This document shows, piece by piece, positions 60,622 through 64,000 of a stretch of DNA of 64,000 bases; positions within the stretch are counted from its first letter, which is position 1; the number at the start of each line of letters is the position of its first letter. The notes under the pieces were generated by a model, which was given only the letters and a program-made list of their open reading frames with translations, was not told the DNA's origin and searched no databases. The stretch is from contig OY987300.1 in NCBI GenBank assembly GCA_963920635.1, positions 56,999,415 through 57,063,414 on the forward strand, given 5' to 3'. The stretch is from Pseudeuparius sepicola. Taxonomy: Eukaryota; Arthropoda; Insecta; Coleoptera; Anthribidae. A program made the position numbers and the translations under genes.

Positions 60622-61528
60622 CACAGTGTTCTCGAAAAGTTAATGTCAAAAACTATGACTACGTTTATCTCGTGACAACTCGATCGGATTTTAATGGATC
60701 CGATTGAGTGATGTCAAATCTTTTATAATTCTGCATTTACATCATCAATATTGAATCCTACGGTTTTCAATCCTCTCTAGGGACATATTATCTTATTATG
60801 CTTATTCCACAGTAGGTTGGTGCATATTCTGGCCAACTTCTGTTTGGAAATAGCGGCTTGACTTGAAATTTTAAATCTGATTGAATTTCAATCTGTAGGG
60901 TTTACGCCGTCTATTTGAGTCCGCTCCAGTGAATTCAAACCTCTCTCAATCCGATCGAACGCGTCGAGATAAATAAATAAAATAAAAAATATTGTTTGTT
61001 GCATTTTTGGTATTAAGGGCCAAAAATAACAAAATCTGCTCATTTATATAATTTGAATATCATTTCCGGTTGAACCTGAAGTAAAAAGAAATATTTTTAA
61101 AAATTTTTATTTTCGTGTCACTAGATAGCGCTTAAAATTACCATGTCAAAGATATTTAACACTATGTAGGGTTATCTCTTACCATTTTAGAGATATTCGC
61201 CTATGTTTTCCCGCTTGACATATAGAATAAGGAAGCGTCTCTTACAACTAACTGAAAGTAGGCCATAACTGCTTCTTTGTTTTTTAACGCGGTAACTGCA
61301 CCCCACAACTGTTATAAGTAGGTCATGGACCGAGAATTTATTTGTGTTGCATAATATATCCCTGAAAAAGCAATTATACAGAAAAATAACAATTTCAAAA
61401 AACATTTTCTTACCTCCGCACTTAAACCTGAAGTGATATTCAAATATTATAAATGAGCAGACAGACATAGATAAAAGGCAGACAAACACAATTTTTTATT
61501 TTTTGGCCTTAACTTTTCGAGAACACAT
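60622..61528. mobile_element. Composite of interlocked inverted repeats
   Basis: CACAGTGTTCTCGAAAAGTT near the left end faces AACTTTTCGAGAACACAT at the right, with TA outside each. Inside, CTGCTCATTTATATAATTTG (61036) mirrors AATATTATAAATGAGCAGA (about 61442-61460), and TCGATCGGATT-TAATGG (60690) mirrors TCAATCCGATCGAACG (about 60946). The pairs do not nest simply, suggesting rearranged or overlapping elements. Confidence 0.4.
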
Positions 61529-61772
61529 TATGAATTATTGTGTCACTTCTGGAGCTAGATTCGGATTCCTCGGAGAAAATGCATCGCCCTGGTTTTTAGT
61601 TGGGATTTTTATCTCAAAAACCAAGGAAATAGATGGACACTTTACTTGAGACACCCTGTACAGTTTTTTCTATTAAGCACCTCAAAACCAATATGGCGTT
61701 TAGAATCGCGCTAAAATTTTTCGTAATTAATTTTTGTTGAAAATCTTCTTCATACCTCCAAATCACGATGTA

Positions 61773-63312
61773 CAGGGTGGGCCAAATTGGACACTATTAA
61801 AGGGAAACTCCTATTTTTAACGGAGATAAACGAAAACTGATATCGGTGTCTGAGGCTCATTTTTTATGTTAAACTTAACGGCTTAAATCGCAAATCGATA
61901 TCTGTCACCGTTCTTGAGTTACAGGGCGTTTTTCGAAAATGTGCGTTTTCGAAAAGTGGCCGTAACTTTTTTCGGGTTGAAAATTTTGTGTTTCTGTAAA
62001 AACATTCTTAAAGCACTTTTTTACGTAGAATCCAATGCTGCTACTACATTTTTTTCTAGTCAATGGTTTAAGAGTTACCGTTAAAAAATATTATTTTTTA
62101 AATGGAACACCCTGTATATTTTTGCATTTTTTAATAGAGCGAAAAATTACCATTCCAAAAATATATAACACTTAATCATTTACTTAAGGAGTTATCAATT
62201 ACTAATAGCTTTTATGATTTCATGTGTATAATTGGTAGGGCGCCCTTTCAACAAGTAGGCTTTGGACGGTGAAACAATGAAACAACCGTGGAAAAATGGT
62301 TATTGTTACCTACCTGTCAAATTTTCAGTTAAGCTGTTTAGATTTTTCTATTTTTGTGTAATTTATAAACTTTATAACAAACCTACAATGAAATTTAAAA
62401 GTTATGAAAAATTGGATATGATAGTCTGTTTTATACAGTCCGGGGAAAATCCGTATCTCTGTTTAACTCGTACCTACCTTTTCGGCCTATTACTAATCAA
62501 ATCTATTATTACTCTAACACTATTAATCAAATTTTGTCGCAATCTTGCAAAAATGTGCTTGAAAGGATGTCTTCTCTCTGGATACCGCTCGTAGTATAAA
62601 TTGCTCGTTGCATCTGATTTTTCCCCGGATTGTATAAAACAGACTATCATAGCCCATTTTTCATAACTTTCAAATTTCATTGTAGGTATGTTATAAAGTT
62701 TATAAATTACACAAAAATAGAAAAATCTTTATAGGTACCCTGCCTAAACTGCTTAACTGAAAATTTGACAGGTAGGTAACAGTAAACAAGTTTCCACGGT
62801 TGTTTCATTGTTTCACCGTCCAAAGCCTACTTGTTGAAAGGGCGCGCTTCCAATTATACACACGAAATCATAAAAGCTATTAGTAATTGATAACTACTTA
62901 AGTAAATAATTACATGTTATATATTTTTGGAAAGGTAATTTTTTGTTCTATTAAAAATGCAAAAACATACAGGGTGTTCCATTTAAAAAATAATATTTTT
63001 TATCGGTAACTCTTAAACTATTGACTAGAAAAAAAATTTAGTAGCAGCATTGGATTCTACGTAAAAAAGTGCTGTAAGAAAGTTTTTACAGAAACACAAA
63101 ATTTCCAACCCGAAAGAAGTTATGGCCACTTTTCGAAAACGCACATTTTCGAAAAACGTCCTGTAACTCAAGAACAGTGACAGATATCGATTTGCGGTTT
63201 TCGCCATTAAGTTTATCATAAAAAATGACCCTCAGACACCGATATCATTTTTCGTCTATCTCCGATGAAAATAGGAGTTTCCCTTTAAAAGTGTCCAATT
63301 TGGCCCACCCTG
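61773..63312. mobile_element. Long-arm fold-back transposon, 1.5 kb
   Basis: Ends CAGGGTGGGCCAAATTGGAC and its mirror lie between TA pairs (61771-61772, 63313-63314). The arms are about 680 bp each, the longest continuous ones here, running through GGGAAACTCCTATTTT, TCGATATCTGTCACCGTTCT, CGTAGAATCCAATGCTGCT, GGACGGTGAAACAATGAAAC and CAGACTATCATA-CC. The spacer is about 160 bp (62453-62616). Both flanks also read CACGATG toward the ends, so the inverted repeat may begin seven bases further out. Frames in the arms are mirror images and not genes. Confidence 0.85.
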
Positions 63313-63314
63313 TA

Positions 63315-64000
63315 CATCGTGCTTCAAATCTACTTTATTATGGAAAATTACCTACATCTTCCATAAAACAACCCTCTGAAATGACACAGCGCACTGTAGA
63401 CACTGTATTAGTAGGCATTATATTTGGCTTTGCCGCGCGTTGTAATTATTATTGTTCTAGGTATTTCAGAAACAGAACTTGCCATTGTTATGGCAAGATA
63501 TCTTCGTAGAGAAAATACGCGAATGTTTATCCGACTTTCCGTGTCAGTATTTTGGCGAGAAGCACACCCATCGGGTTATTCTAAAAGCTTTCAAGTGCGC
63601 ATACACATTTTTCATGAAGTTTACATCCGGCCGCTGTATTATACTATAAAGCACTGTAGTAGAATTTTTGAAGTTTCCTCGCCTTTAATGGAGTACCACA
63701 CTTTTCACGCGACTTTATGGAAAAGTTTTTTAGTTCGCGGAACGGCATTGTGTAGTTCCTGTTTTGTCCCGAGGCGCCGCCCGGCGCCCGTGCCCGCGGC
63801 CGGAATATCTGATCGAAGTCGGGGAAAATGAAAAAAGTTCGGGTGGAAAACTCTCGAAGATGGATAAGGGAGTTGTGCAGTTTCCTATTTATTGAGTTTG
63901 GAGAGAGATAAGGGACGGCAGCGCCCCAGCAGCGTCCATAAAACTTTTTGCTAATGGAGCAAAAACAGTCGGCGCCGAATATTTTATCGACATTTGATTT
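63315..64000. other. Intergenic, ending in a GC-rich block
   Basis: AT-rich to about 63750, then a CpG-rich segment (GAGGCGCCGCCCGGCGCCCG) from about 63760 to 63960, similar in character to the other GC-rich blocks. A 135-codon frame at 63424-63831 runs into it but has no recognised domain. Confidence 0.3.

Noticed and set aside
1..64000. CRISPR arrays, operons, ribosome-binding sites, bacterial terminators
   Set aside because: The sequence is eukaryotic and no regularly spaced direct repeats or polycistronic coding exist.

Overview
This window is nuclear DNA of an arthropod, most likely an insect with a large, AT-rich genome. The evidence is an AT-rich background, no operon-like coding, decayed non-LTR retrotransposons and Tc1/mariner-like transposons, and many MITEs (short non-autonomous DNA transposons). 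I find no intact host gene. One weak candidate exon lies at 93-198. All recognisable coding sequence is broken transposon or retrotransposon protein. I cannot assign the insect order from the sequence alone.

Layout. The dominant signal is a set of fold-back elements with very long inverted arms. Nearly all lie between TA dinucleotides, and most begin CAGGG: 2023-2298, 3060-4462, 10520-12950 (with 10601-11317 nested inside), 23604-24778, 25278-25524, 26263-27087 (CAGGATG ends), 41713-42571, 53611-58690 and 61773-63312. These cover roughly 13.8 kb by my count. Two of them (10520-12950 and 53611-58690) hold decayed pieces of a Tc1/mariner-superfamily transposase, which suggests the source of the mobilising enzyme. 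The last large one is a Russian doll: a 2.9 kb CACTGAAAAAA element sits in its left arm, and a third element sits inside that.

Other mobile DNA includes a 5'-truncated R4/Dong-like retrotransposon lying between two (TAA)n tracts (21151-23000); a hAT-like element with an exact 8-bp target duplication and a related unoccupied copy nearby (19604-20842); a pogo/Tigger-like remnant with a PHD-finger-like tail (29979-30970); two jockey/CR1-type reverse-transcriptase tails (4542-4848 and 35532-35985); a 180-bp MITE family in three copies; a Harbinger-like MITE; and two tRNA-derived pseudogenes or SINE heads.

Two small structures stand out. A complete type I hammerhead self-cleaving ribozyme can be drawn at 36284-36365. 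Three nearly identical 34-38 nt perfect or near-perfect palindromes (40931, 47400, 51868) are each flanked by 7-8 bp direct repeats, as though a transposon had shrunk to little more than its two ends.

Between the transposons lie GC-rich, CpG-containing blocks (about 690-1220, 5440-5840, 8530-8870, 9780-10170, 14740-15420, 32040-32470, 41330-41560, 45340-45560, 47340-48010, 63760-63960). They lack open frames that look like protein and are candidate regulatory DNA. Several carry TTTACGAC-type motifs resembling posterior Hox sites.
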